DNA of 36,366 nucleotides from JBCCMQ01 sp039026235 (GTDB lineage Bacteria; Pseudomonadota; Alphaproteobacteria; Rhodobacterales; Rhodobacteraceae). This document shows, in pieces, positions 24,804 to 32,465 of the stretch; within the stretch, counting starts at the first letter, position 1, and each line of letters opens with the position of its first letter. Made by a program: the position numbers and the translations under genes. The stretch covers positions 1 to 36,366 of the forward strand of contig JBCCMQ010000025.1 of NCBI GenBank assembly GCA_039026235.1. The letters are read 5' to 3'. The notes below the pieces were generated by a model. The model was not told where the DNA came from and ran no database searches. It saw only the letters and a program-made list of their open reading frames with translations.

Positions 24804-24821
24804 GTTTTGCTTTGTTGGTAG

Positions 24822-25079
24822 ATTTGGGCTCAAATCGGCCCTACAAAGCGGGATCCATAGCAACCCATATCGGTGGTGTGCGTCGCCCTAGTGGGAACGG
24901 GTCACGGTTTGCGGACCCGCGCCGGCGCGCAGCATCCGGGAGCCGCAATAACAGCGCGCGGTGATTACCTGCACGGAGCGGTATTCCATCGCCATCCGGG
25001 CAAGTAGAGCCTTCCGTGCACTGGCAAGACAGGGCCAGGTCCCGTCGGAAAGGGTCCGCGGTGCGGAGATCGTCTTGTG
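24822..25079 (+). repeat. Array repeat, copy F (degenerate ends)
   Basis: This is the last copy before the glnA block. It is recognised from TTGGGCTCAAATCGGCCC and the core at 24928. The outer left end is missing and the right end decays (GGTCCGCGGTGCGGAGATCG). The middle segment belongs to the GCCCTAGTGGGAACGGG subtype, like E. Confidence 0.8.
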
Positions 25080-25195
25080 CCACAAACCCCGGGCAGTCTT
25101 GCCTGCCTGTCTATCTGTGCCCGACCAAATTTTGAAAGCGGATGCTGGCGCGCTGCGTGGTGCCGGTCAAAGTGCCTAGATCCCAACACTCACGC

Positions 25196-25222
25196 AAAAA
25201 AAGGGCGTCCCTAAGGACGCCC
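25196..25222 (-). terminator. Rho-independent terminator of glnA
   Basis: GGGCGTCC (25203-25210), loop CTAA, GGACGCCC (25215-25222): a perfect 8-bp stem. On the minus strand it is followed by seven T (complement of A at 25196-25202). It lies 23 bp beyond the glnA stop. Confidence 0.92.
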
Positions 25223-25245
25223 ATTGGTCTGCCGACAGGGAGGTA

Positions 25246-26652
25246 TCAGCAGCTGTAGTACATTTTGAACTCCATCGGGTGGGGCGTATGCTCGTAGGCA
25301 TAGATCTCTTCCCACTTGAGCTCCATGTAGCCCTCGATCTGGTCTTTCGTGAACACGTCGCCCGCAAGCAGGAAGTCCATGTCGGCCTCCAGCTCGTCCA
25401 TCGCTTCGCGCAGGGATGCGCAGACCGTCGGAATACCGGCCAGTTCTTCGGCCGGCAGATCGTAGAGGTCCTTGTCCATGGCTTCGCCCGGATCGATCTT
25501 GTTCTTGATACCGTCCAGGCCAGCCATCAGAAGCGCCGAGAAGCATAGATAGGGGTTCGCGGCCGGGTCAGGGAAACGTGCCTCAACACGCTTGGCCTTG
25601 GGGCTTTCCGTCCACGGGATCCGCACACAGCCCGACCGGTTGCGCGCCGAATAGGCCCGCAGAACCGGCGCTTCAAAGCCCGGGATCAGACGCTTGTAGG
25701 AATTGGTCGACGGGTTGGTGAAGGCATTGAGCGCTTTGGCGTGCTTCAGCACACCGCCGATGTACCACAGCGCTTCGTCCGACAGATCAGCGTATTTGTC
25801 GCCCGCGAAAAGCGGCTTGCCGTCTTTCCAGATCGACATGTTCACGTGCATGCCGGTGCCGTTGTCGCCCGCGATTGGCTTCGGCATGAAGGTGGCCGAT
25901 TTGCCGTAGGCCTGGGCGACGTTGTGGATGACGTATTTGTACTTTTGCAGATGATCGCCCTGGGCGGTCAGCGTGCTGAAGATCAGGCCCAGTTCGTGCT
26001 GACAGCTCGCCACCTCGTGGTGGTGCTTGTCCACTGCCATGCCGATGCGCTTCATCGTCGACAGCATCTCGGACCGGATGTCCTGGCCGTCATCGACCGG
26101 CGGCACCGGGAAATAGCCGCCCTTGACGCCCGGGCGGTGGCCCATGTTGCCCATCTCGTATTCGGTATCGGTGTTCCAAGACGCGTCAAGCGCGTCGATC
26201 TGGTAGCTTACCTTGTTCATCTCGACGGAAAAGCGGACATCGTCGAACAGGAAGAACTCGGCTTCCGGACCAAAGTAGGACACATCGCCGATGCCTGACG
26301 ATTTCAGATAAGCCTCGGCCTTTTCCGCCGTGCCGCGCGGGTCACGCTCATAGGCCTCGTTGGTGTCAGGTTCGAGCACCGAACAATGCACGCAAAGCGT
26401 TTTCTCGGCAAAGAAGGGGTCCATATAGGCGCTGGTGGTGTCCGGCATCAGCTTCATGTCGGACTGGTCGATCGATTTCCAGCCGGCAATCGACGATCCG
26501 TCGAACATGAACCCTTCGTCCAGGAAATCCTCGTCGACCTGGTCTGACATGACCGTGACGTGCTGCAGTTTGCCGCGCGGATCGGTAAAGCGGATGTCGA
26601 CGTAATCAACCTCTTCATCCTTGATGGTCTTAAGAACGTCAGCCTTGCTCAT
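25246..26652 (-). CDS. glnA: Glutamine synthetase, type I
   Basis: The product is 468 residues, the normal GSI length. It makes glutamine from glutamate, ammonia and ATP as a cytoplasmic dodecamer. Diagnostic stretches: GFMFDGSSIAGWKSIDQSDM, FGPEAEFFLFDD, MPKPIAGDNGTGMHVNMSIW and NRSGCVRIPW. The adenylylation site is Tyr397 in KDLYDLPAEE, so GlnE control is expected. It lies downstream of glnB on the same strand with a 54-bp gap, the usual alphaproteobacterial glnBA operon in which PII steers adenylylation. Its terminator separates it from the repeat array. Confidence 0.98.
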   Translation of the reverse strand: MSKADVLKTIKDEEVDYVDIRFTDPRGKLQHVTVMSDQVDEDFLDEGFMFDGSSIAGWKSIDQSDMKLMPDTTSAYMDPFFAEKTLCVHCSVLEPDTNEAYERDPRGTAEKAEAYLKSSGIGDVSYFGPEAEFFLFDDVRFSVEMNKVSYQIDALDASWNTDTEYEMGNMGHRPGVKGGYFPVPPVDDGQDIRSEMLSTMKRIGMAVDKHHHEVASCQHELGLIFSTLTAQGDHLQKYKYVIHNVAQAYGKSATFMPKPIAGDNGTGMHVNMSIWKDGKPLFAGDKYADLSDEALWYIGGVLKHAKALNAFTNPSTNSYKRLIPGFEAPVLRAYSARNRSGCVRIPWTESPKAKRVEARFPDPAANPYLCFSALLMAGLDGIKNKIDPGEAMDKDLYDLPAEELAGIPTVCASLREAMDELEADMDFLLAGDVFTKDQIEGYMELKWEEIYAYEHTPHPMEFKMYYSC

Positions 26653-26706
26653 TTGGACCTAACTTCCTTCTGATTGTGTCCCTGATGGTGTGGTGCGCGC
26701 CGCCTG

Positions 26707-27045
26707 TCAAAGCGCGTCTTCGCCGGATTCACCTGTCCGGATGCGCATGGCCTGCTCGACGGTTGAGACGAAGATCTTGCCGTCTCCGATCTTTTCGGTC
26801 TTGGCGGCAGCGCAGATCGCATCCAGCGCGCCCTCGACCTGATCTTCGGGCAGAACGACTTCGATTTTGACCTTGGGCAGAAAGTCGACAACATATTCGG
26901 CGCCGCGGTAGAGTTCCGTGTGACCCTTCTGGCGACCGAACCCTTTGACTTCGATGACACTCAGGCCCTGTACGCCGATTTCCTGGAGCGCCTCTTTCAC
27001 TTCGTCCAGCTTAAAAGGCTTAATGATTGCCTCGATCTTCTTCAA
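26707..27045 (-). CDS. glnB: Nitrogen regulatory protein P-II
   Basis: The product is 112 residues, the exact PII length, starting at TTG (27045) which reads as M-KKIEAIIKPFKLDEVKEAL; AGGGAG lies seven bases ahead. The T-loop contains Tyr51 (TELYRGAEY), the uridylylation site for GlnD, and the C-terminal signature EKIGDGKIFV is present. It senses 2-oxoglutarate/ATP and glutamine status and signals to GlnE and NtrB. It is the first gene of the glnBA operon. No sigma-54 or NtrC site could be recognised with confidence in the 175 bp upstream. Confidence 0.97.
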   Translation of the reverse strand: MKKIEAIIKPFKLDEVKEALQEIGVQGLSVIEVKGFGRQKGHTELYRGAEYVVDFLPKVKIEVVLPEDQVEGALDAICAAAKTEKIGDGKIFVSTVEQAMRIRTGESGEDAL

Positions 27046-27220
27046 TTTGCGACTCCCTGGCACGCGCTCTTCTGATCGGCTCAGACCATTTCTGGTTGAG
27101 GGGAACAATTGGACGACCCGAGGCCGTCCGGGAAGCAGAAAAGGTTTCGCAGAAGATGCCTAATTTTTACGCATACAGATTAGTGAACAGGCAGATCGCG
27201 AACGATCGGGCCGCGACGAT

Positions 27221-29020
27221 ATGACCGAACTTCTGACATCTGCCCAAATGCGCGCCATTGAGAAGGCAGCCATCGACAGCGGCGCGGTCACCGGCCGCGA
27301 ACTGATGGAACGCGCAGGCGAGGGCGTGGTAGCGGCGATCTTCGAGGAATGGCCCGAGTATGCAAAGGCCCCACAGCGGGTCGTGGTGCTGTGCGGCCCG
27401 GGCAACAACGGCGGCGACGGGTTTGTCATAGCGCGGCTTCTGAAAAAGCAGCACTGGGACGCTGAGGTATTCCTTTACGGCGATCCGGACAAGCTGCCGC
27501 CGGATGCACGGATGAATTACGTGCTATGGACGGAAATGGGCGCGGTCCGGGAACTGACTGAAACAGCGTTCCGTCGCGAAAGCCCGCCCGCGGATCTTTA
27601 CGTCGACGCCGTTTTCGGGACGGGGCTGACCCGCCCGGTTACCGGCGAGATCGGAACTGTCCTGCGCCATATTGCCGGAAGCGGGGGGGACAACGGCTTC
27701 TACCAACCGAGGCTTGTCGCCGTGGACGTGCCATCCGGGCTTTGTGCGGACAGCGGCAAAGTGCTCGGCGGGCCGAAAGACGACCATCCGTTTTCAAGCC
27801 CGTCGCCGTTTGCCCGGCTGACAGTGACCTTCGACAGCCCGAAGCTCGGCCACTTTCTGGCGCACGGTCCGGCCCATTGCGGCAAGCTGGCAGTGAATGA
27901 CATCGGGGTGAGTAACTGGCGTGTTCACGACTTTGGCGACAGGAACGCCGGCCCCGTCCGCCGGGATGGCGTAGGCGGCTCGTTTCGCCCGCCCAAGGCT
28001 TATCTTCTTGCGCACCGCCCAAGGCATCCCAGCAAGGGGTTCGACGAGACTTTCGGACTAACACCGGCGTATTTGAAGAAAGCGAACCCCGGCGCGCATA
28101 AATACCACCACGGGCACGCGCTCGTCCTGTCCGGTGGCGTCGGAAAGGGCGGGGCCGCCCGGCTGGCGGCGCGGGGCGCACTTCGTATAGGCGCTGGCCT
28201 CGTGACCGTTGGAGCGCCTCCTCCGGCGCTGGCCGAACACGCGGCGCAACTTAACGCGATCATGGTGACGCCGGTTGCGGACAGCTACGCGTTGTCGGGC
28301 CTGCTGAAGGACGCGCGGTTCACGGCCATCTGCCTTGGTCCGGGGCTCGGCGTGGGCGAGGGAACCCGCGATCTGGTACGCGCCGCGCTGGCTGCAAAAC
28401 GGGCGACGGTGCTGGACGCGGACGCGCTGACGGCGTTTCGGGATCATACGGACACGCTGTTTGGCATGCTGCACGACAACTGTGTTCTGACGCCGCATGG
28501 CGGTGAGTTCGCACGCCTTTTCCCTGACATCGCCGAACGGCTGGAGGGCCCGAAGCCGCCGGTCATGGCTCGGGTACCAAAGGACGCTGCCGAGCACTTG
28601 CAGTTCATGGAAGACCTCAAGGCGTCGAGGAAGTCGATGGACGACTACCTCGAGGCGCGTGCAGCAGAAACCGGCCCGGCGTACTCGAAGGCCGATGCCG
28701 CGCGCGAGGCCGCGAAGCGCGCAGGCTGCACGGTGCTGCTGAAAGGGCCGGACACGGTGATCGCCCATGAGATCGGCGTCGTGGCGGTCAATTCGGCCCA
28801 CTACGACCGTGCGGCGCCCTGGCTGGCGACGGCGGGTTCGGGGGATGTGCTGGCCGGGTTCATTGCCGGATTGCTCGCAAAAGGGCTTGGTCCGCGATGG
28901 GCCGCCGATCTGGCCGCCTGGCTCCATGTGGAATGCGCGCGATCCTTCGGACCCGGGCTGATCGCCGAGGATCTTCCCGAAGAACTCCCAAAGGTGTTCC
29001 GGACGCTTGGGCCTGACTGA
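27221..29020 (+). CDS. nnrDE: Bifunctional NAD(P)H-hydrate epimerase / ADP-dependent dehydratase
   Basis: The product is 599 residues. The N-terminal YjeF-N domain (~1-230) has CGPGNNGGDGFVIARLL and interconverts R- and S-NAD(P)HX. The C-terminal ribokinase-like domain (~270-599) has HGHALVLSGGVGKGGAARLA, VLDADALTAF, LTPHGGEFARLFP and ATAGSGDVLAGFIAGLLAKG, and dehydrates S-NAD(P)HX. Together they repair damaged nicotinamide cofactors. Between the TPHGGEF motif and the KGPDTVIA strand there is an extra charged segment of about 40 residues (around LQFMEDLKASRKSMDDYLEA) compared with shorter family members as I recall them. It is divergent from glnB. Confidence 0.95.
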   Translation: MTELLTSAQMRAIEKAAIDSGAVTGRELMERAGEGVVAAIFEEWPEYAKAPQRVVVLCGPGNNGGDGFVIARLLKKQHWDAEVFLYGDPDKLPPDARMNYVLWTEMGAVRELTETAFRRESPPADLYVDAVFGTGLTRPVTGEIGTVLRHIAGSGGDNGFYQPRLVAVDVPSGLCADSGKVLGGPKDDHPFSSPSPFARLTVTFDSPKLGHFLAHGPAHCGKLAVNDIGVSNWRVHDFGDRNAGPVRRDGVGGSFRPPKAYLLAHRPRHPSKGFDETFGLTPAYLKKANPGAHKYHHGHALVLSGGVGKGGAARLAARGALRIGAGLVTVGAPPPALAEHAAQLNAIMVTPVADSYALSGLLKDARFTAICLGPGLGVGEGTRDLVRAALAAKRATVLDADALTAFRDHTDTLFGMLHDNCVLTPHGGEFARLFPDIAERLEGPKPPVMARVPKDAAEHLQFMEDLKASRKSMDDYLEARAAETGPAYSKADAAREAAKRAGCTVLLKGPDTVIAHEIGVVAVNSAHYDRAAPWLATAGSGDVLAGFIAGLLAKGLGPRWAADLAAWLHVECARSFGPGLIAEDLPEELPKVFRTLGPD

Positions 29021-29021
29021 C

Positions 29022-29050
29022 ACATGCGACGCTGGGTCGTGTGGCGTTTT
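29022..29050 (+). terminator. Probable terminator after nnrDE
   Basis: ACACATGCGAC, GCTGG loop, GTCGTGTG gives an imperfect stem directly after the stop, followed by GCGTTTTT. The stem has a small bulge, so confidence is moderate. Confidence 0.5.
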
Positions 29051-29095
29051 TAGCCGTCCGGCACCACGATAACGGCCCCGATCAGGAGTTCTGGC

Positions 29096-29278
29096 ATGAG
29101 ATCCTTGTCCGTCTTTGTCGCGCTTTTCATCGCTGCCGCATGCGCGGGTTGCGCGCCCGATGCACGTTCGGTCGCGCGCGAAACCGGTGTCCGAAGTGGG
29201 TACTTTCAGGACAGTGCCGCGGTGCGCAACCAGCGACGGCAGTCCGGCGAACGCGACCGCGCCGCCAACGGCCGCTAA
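29096..29278 (+). CDS. Small lipoprotein-like peptide
   Basis: The product is 60 residues. It starts MRSLSVFVALFIAAACAGCA, an export signal with a lipobox-like AGC. It has a short, highly charged Arg-rich tail (RNQRRQSGERDRAANGR). A good ribosome site (CAGGAG) precedes the ATG. It resembles the many short alphaproteobacterial entericidin-like or unnamed lipopeptides; no function is known. Confidence 0.65.
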   Translation: MRSLSVFVALFIAAACAGCAPDARSVARETGVRSGYFQDSAAVRNQRRQSGERDRAANGR

Positions 29279-29280
29279 CG

Positions 29281-29318
29281 CCAAGGGGCGCGTCCGCGGG
29301 GGCATCGAGCCCCCTTGG
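29281..29318 (+). terminator. Strong GC-rich inverted repeat after the small lipoprotein gene
   Basis: CCAAGGGG (29281-29288) pairs perfectly with CCCCTTGG (29311-29318). Inside it, GGGGGC-ATCGA-GCCCCC (29298-29314) forms a competing hairpin. It starts right after the stop codon. The lack of a T-run makes it either a Rho-independent-like weak terminator or an mRNA-stabilising 3' hairpin. Confidence 0.5.
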
Positions 29319-29408
29319 CCGCGCGCCGTTGGCGGCACAGCCCGGCAGCGCAGCGACGCCGAAAAGGGGGTCGCATCCCGGCGGGACGTTTGCTAAATGC
29401 GCCCGCAC

Positions 29409-29493
29409 GCGGGTGTGGCGGAATTGGTAGACGCACCAGATTTAGGTTCTGGCGCCTTCGGGCGTGGGGGTTCAAGTCCCTCCACCCGCACCA
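29409..29493 (+). tRNA. tRNA-Leu (anticodon UAG)
   Basis: This is a type II tRNA of 85 nt including an encoded CCA. The acceptor stem is GCGGGTG/CACCCGC, the D arm GGCGGAATTGGTAGACGC, and the anticodon stem CCAGA-TTTAGGT-TCTGG with anticodon TAG. A long variable arm is built on GCGCCTTCGGGCGT, and the T arm is GGGGGTTCAAGTCCCTC. All stems pair. Confidence 0.97.
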
Positions 29494-29876
29494 AGCAGAT
29501 TAGACCAAGTCAATACGCGCAATGTCGTTTGGTATTCTTTTGCAAATCTCATTCACCTTTGGGAACACGCGCTTTGCCTTGGCGGCAAATGGTCCGCAGA
29601 CCGCGACAATCTGATTACCATGCCCAATCGCAGATCAAGGATTTTTAAACAGTAGGTCACCGGTGCCCTTCCTTTTGCCTCGGTCATTCGGGCGCAAGGA
29701 CTATTCATGAAAAAAGGGGGCCTGTTGATTGGATGGGAAATCGAGACCGGGCACGCGTGTGAGGCTTTGAGGTTGCGAGGAACGCCAGCATTGCAGATCA
29801 GGCCACACAGTCGCTATTCAGCGCTTGTATCTCCCGGGCGTTACGACGACGGTGCATTTCAAATTCAGGATTGGTC
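29494..29876 (+). other. Noncoding stretch downstream of tRNA-Leu
   Basis: No gene is supported; the frames running out of the tRNA are accidental. The GC content is visibly lower than in the core. No second copy of the tRNA 3' end (attachment-site duplication) was seen in the following ~5 kb by eye. The stretch must hold the promoter of the lipoprotein gene at 29877. Confidence 0.5.
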
Positions 29877-30434
29877 ATGAAACGCAGAACGCTACCCGGA
29901 TTTTTGATTTTTGCCGTGTTCGCATTGGCCGCATGCGACGCTGCCGTCGACGAGGACATGATTAGTGCAACGCCAGTGTCGGCCTTGGAGTTTTCAGATG
30001 CCCAGAAAGCCGCAGAAATATGCGGACGAAATGCCCCTAATTGGACGGCGGCAGAGACTGCCCTGAAGGCCAGCGGCTATCTTGAGACGACCGACGAACG
30101 GCTCTTGGGTATCCAAAGAAGTCAGAGAGCTGTGATCCTGGAAAGCCCCACATCTGATGTACTTGTGCTGCTCGGGTCCCGTGGCGGTGAAGGGGCCTGT
30201 TTTGTTGGATCAGAGGGTTTGACGCCTCAGCAAAGCTTTGAGCTTGCGCTACCCTGGGTGCGTCAATTTGGTGCGCTGACGAATGAAGAGAGGGGTCAGG
30301 GGCTTGCCAATAATGCCGTTCAGGCCTGGGGTACGCTTACGGACGACCTTATTGTTTATATTGCTGCCTATAAGACATGGGATGTGCTGGGCGCGCCCGG
30401 TGCTGCTTCAAGACTGTTGTACATCGCGCGTTGA
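29877..30434 (+). CDS. Lipoprotein of unknown function
   Basis: The product is 185 residues. The signal LPGFLIFAVFALAACDAAVD carries lipobox LAAC. The mature domain has two cysteines (ICGRNAP and GACFVG) and the stretch QRAVILESPTSDVLVLLGSR. No family is recognised. The ATG at 29877 begins a normal signal peptide; a TTG two codons upstream is not needed. The ~290 bp following (30435-30724) hold no supported gene. Confidence 0.8.
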   Translation: MKRRTLPGFLIFAVFALAACDAAVDEDMISATPVSALEFSDAQKAAEICGRNAPNWTAAETALKASGYLETTDERLLGIQRSQRAVILESPTSDVLVLLGSRGGEGACFVGSEGLTPQQSFELALPWVRQFGALTNEERGQGLANNAVQAWGTLTDDLIVYIAAYKTWDVLGAPGAASRLLYIAR

Positions 30435-30724
30435 TCGACGGGAAAACAGCACCTCTCTGCGGCCGGACCCGTTTGAAGAGGGCAAGGCACAGATCTTCGA
30501 GGTGCTGCAATCGCTGCGTGGGCGGGACGCTCATGCGAACCCGACAGATCAATGCTGGCGGCACCGATCTAAGATGAAAACGGCAGCGCAAGGGACGCGG
30601 CCTTGCCGAAAGACCTATGGACAGTGCCGTCGTCTACGGCATACGGAGGATCGGTGCTGCAACGTCCGGCGTGCCGAATTCGGAAAGGTCCAGCGTTCGT
30701 GGCACGTGGGCAGGGCAGACTGCA

Positions 30725-31237
30725 ATGATAACAAACGATTACATTCACGAGCTCGCAGAATTCTCCCGCTGGCAAAATGACAGCGTCTACCGGCTTTGCG
30801 AAGAAATTGGGCCGGAAGAACGTGATCGGGACCGCGGAATGTTCTTTCATTCGATCCACCGTACGTTGGACCACTTTTGCGTCGTGAACCGCGCTATCTT
30901 GACGTTTCTTGACGGCGCGCTGCCGGAAAGCCAACCACTGGGTCAGGCGGTCTGGCCCGACTGGGAGGAATTGAAGTCGGTGCGGGTCGAACAGGACAAC
31001 CAATTGCTACAGGGTGCCCGCCATTGGACCAGCGCCTGGCTGGCCGAAAAAACAACGCGGCGGGGCCCGCAGTACGGGCCCTTTCCCGCTGTCCCAAGGT
31101 GGGTCATGGTGGTGCAGATCTTCAACCACCAGACCCATCATCGCAGTCAGGTGACCGCCGCCTTGCACTCTATGGGCATTGATTACGGCACGACGGATAT
31201 CCCCTGGCGGCCCGGCGCAGGCTTCTTTGCCGGCTAG
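30725..31237 (+). CDS. DinB-family protein
   Basis: The product is 170 residues, the usual size of DinB/YfiT four-helix-bundle proteins. The metal-binding histidine triad is visible: HRTLDHF in helix 2 and QIFNHQTHHRSQVTAAL in helix 3. Members are putative metal-dependent enzymes, some thiol (bacillithiol or similar) transferases; the actual reaction here is unknown. The ATG at 30725 is preferred over an upstream in-frame start because the domain begins directly with ITNDYIHELAEFSRWQND. Confidence 0.88.
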   Translation: MITNDYIHELAEFSRWQNDSVYRLCEEIGPEERDRDRGMFFHSIHRTLDHFCVVNRAILTFLDGALPESQPLGQAVWPDWEELKSVRVEQDNQLLQGARHWTSAWLAEKTTRRGPQYGPFPAVPRWVMVVQIFNHQTHHRSQVTAALHSMGIDYGTTDIPWRPGAGFFAG

Positions 31238-31341
31238 AGTATCTGCCCGGCGCACCGAAGGTTTCACGTTTTTCCCTGTGATCTTTCCACAAATCGTCGG
31301 ACGTGCAGCTGTCTGTGTCCGCAACCGTGGCAGGGGACGGA

Positions 31342-31968
31342 TCACGCCGACACATCCCTTTGAAACTTCATGGCAGAGACATTCAGCCTGCCCCAGCGGG
31401 CCATGGGGATCATCGCCCGGGTCAAGGCGTCGCGCACCGACCAATCGGCATCATCCAGTGTCAACGCCACCGGATGGATCAATTGCTCATCCGGTCTCGC
31501 AAAGCGCAGCCGGACGGCCGTGCCGGCGCGGACAGCCAGCGCCATGGCGCGGACCCGACGATCATCGACGGCCACGGACCGTTTCAGGGTGAAGGCGTCC
31601 GTCGTCGCCTTGACCTCACTCCGGCTCTTGTCCGGCAGGCTTTCGATCAGTTTCGCGCGGGCGCGTTTTGCCGCCTGTTCGAGCCCCAGGGCCGCAACCA
31701 TGGGCGTGTCGGCCGACAGGATTAGGCCCAGCGCCGCCGCCTCGTCCCGCGCGAGCCCGGTCAGGCGGGTCCGGTAGTTGAAGCCCAGCTCGATCCCGCC
31801 GCCGTTGCCCTGATGCACGATGATCGGCAGGCCCGCCTCGGTCATCGCGTCCACGTCCCGCAGGATCGTACGCGGTGCCACCTCAAGCTCATCGGCAAGC
31901 TGGGTCGAGGTCAGCCTTCCGCGATTTTGAAGAAGCAGCAGGATTTGAAGCAAACGGGCCGCGCGCAT
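31342..31968 (-). CDS. YafY/DeoR-like winged-helix regulator
   Basis: The product is 208 residues. The N-terminal winged helix (LLQILLLLQNRGRLTSTQLA, DELEVAPRTILRDVDAMTEA, GLPIIVHQGNGGG) is the HTH_11 type. The C-terminal part is WYL-related but reduced: the usual W-Y-L is replaced by DWSVRDA and the protein is shorter than full WYL regulators. It is divergent from the SRPBCC operon, with a perfect palindrome 16 bp ahead of its own start, so it probably represses both directions. Confidence 0.85.
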   Translation of the reverse strand: MRAARLLQILLLLQNRGRLTSTQLADELEVAPRTILRDVDAMTEAGLPIIVHQGNGGGIELGFNYRTRLTGLARDEAAALGLILSADTPMVAALGLEQAAKRARAKLIESLPDKSRSEVKATTDAFTLKRSVAVDDRRVRAMALAVRAGTAVRLRFARPDEQLIHPVALTLDDADWSVRDALTRAMIPMARWGRLNVSAMKFQRDVSA

Positions 31969-31983
31969 GGTGCCCCCTCAAAC

Positions 31984-32000
31984 ATGACATAAGATGTCAT
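31984..32000. promoter_or_regulatory. Palindromic operator of the YafY-like regulator
   Basis: ATGACAT-AAG-ATGTCAT is a perfect 7+7 inverted repeat with a 3-base spacer, located in the 74-bp divergent gap between the regulator and the SRPBCC gene. This is an excellent candidate for autoregulation and control of the operon. Confidence 0.7.
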
Positions 32001-32042
32001 ATTACCCCCTTTATGCGTTTCCCTGTCAATAAGAGGGATACG

Positions 32043-32465
32043 ATGAAGACCTACACGACAGCCATCAGCATCGCCGCCCCGGTCGAACGGGTTTGGCGGA
32101 CCCTGACCCAGGGCATGCCAGAGGCTCCAAAGACCTTCGGCATCCTGCAGATCGATGGATCGCTGGCCCGGAACAGCCGGATCAAGATCCGGTCCGAGGT
32201 GGACCCGAAACGCACCTTTGCCCTGAACGTCCGCGCCTTCGATCCGCCGCACCGCATGGTCTGGCAGGGCGGCATGCCTTTCGGGCTTTTCACCGGCACT
32301 CGCACCTTTGACGTGTCGTCTCGCGATGGCAGTACATGGTTCGACATGACAGAAGTCTTCAGCGGCCCCTTGTCCGGCCTGATTGTAAAATCCATGCCTG
32401 ATCTGACACCAAGTTTCGAGAAATTCGCATCTGCACTTAAGGAAAGGGCCGAAACCCATGAATGA
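32043..32465 (+). CDS. SRPBCC (START/Bet v 1-like) domain protein
   Basis: The product is 140 residues. The typical opening YTTAISIAAPVERVWRTLTQ, middle FDPPHRMVWQGGMPFGLFTG, and final amphipathic helix TPSFEKFASALKERAE define a polyketide-cyclase/AHSA1-like fold that binds a hydrophobic ligand. The ligand is unknown. The ATG at 32043 follows an AGAGGGAT site. It overlaps the next gene by 8 bp; both are probably controlled by the divergent YafY-like protein. Confidence 0.9.
   Translation: MKTYTTAISIAAPVERVWRTLTQGMPEAPKTFGILQIDGSLARNSRIKIRSEVDPKRTFALNVRAFDPPHRMVWQGGMPFGLFTGTRTFDVSSRDGSTWFDMTEVFSGPLSGLIVKSMPDLTPSFEKFASALKERAETHE

Noticed and set aside
17234..25079. Classical integron with attC sites
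   Set aside because: No tyrosine integrase is present, the repeat is ~300 bp rather than the usual ~60-140 bp, genes are in both orientations, and no RYYYAAC/GTTRRRY pair could be assigned with confidence.
17234..25079. CRISPR array
   Set aside because: The repeats are hundreds of bases long, the spacing is irregular (0.9-2.8 kb) and the spacers are genes.
17232..25083. Open frames across the repeats on both strands (for example ...ITARGDYLHGAVFHRHPGK on plus, ...LALSCQCTEGSTCPDG on minus)
   Set aside because: Substitutions between the six copies change amino acids freely (Tyr/Cys, His/Arg, Phe/Leu), stops occur in different places and no ribosome sites exist; the openness reflects high GC.
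27046..27220. Sigma-54 / NtrC promoter for glnBA
   Set aside because: A GG..GC pair (GGCATCTTCTGC on minus) has 8 instead of 10 bases between the elements; no good NtrC palindrome was found.
28058..29338. 426-codon minus-strand frame opposite nnrDE
   Set aside because: Antisense shadow of a clearly recognised gene; Arg/Gly-rich with no domain.
29409..29876. Genomic island integrated at tRNA-Leu
   Set aside because: No integrase and no duplicate of the tRNA 3' end could be found in the following DNA.
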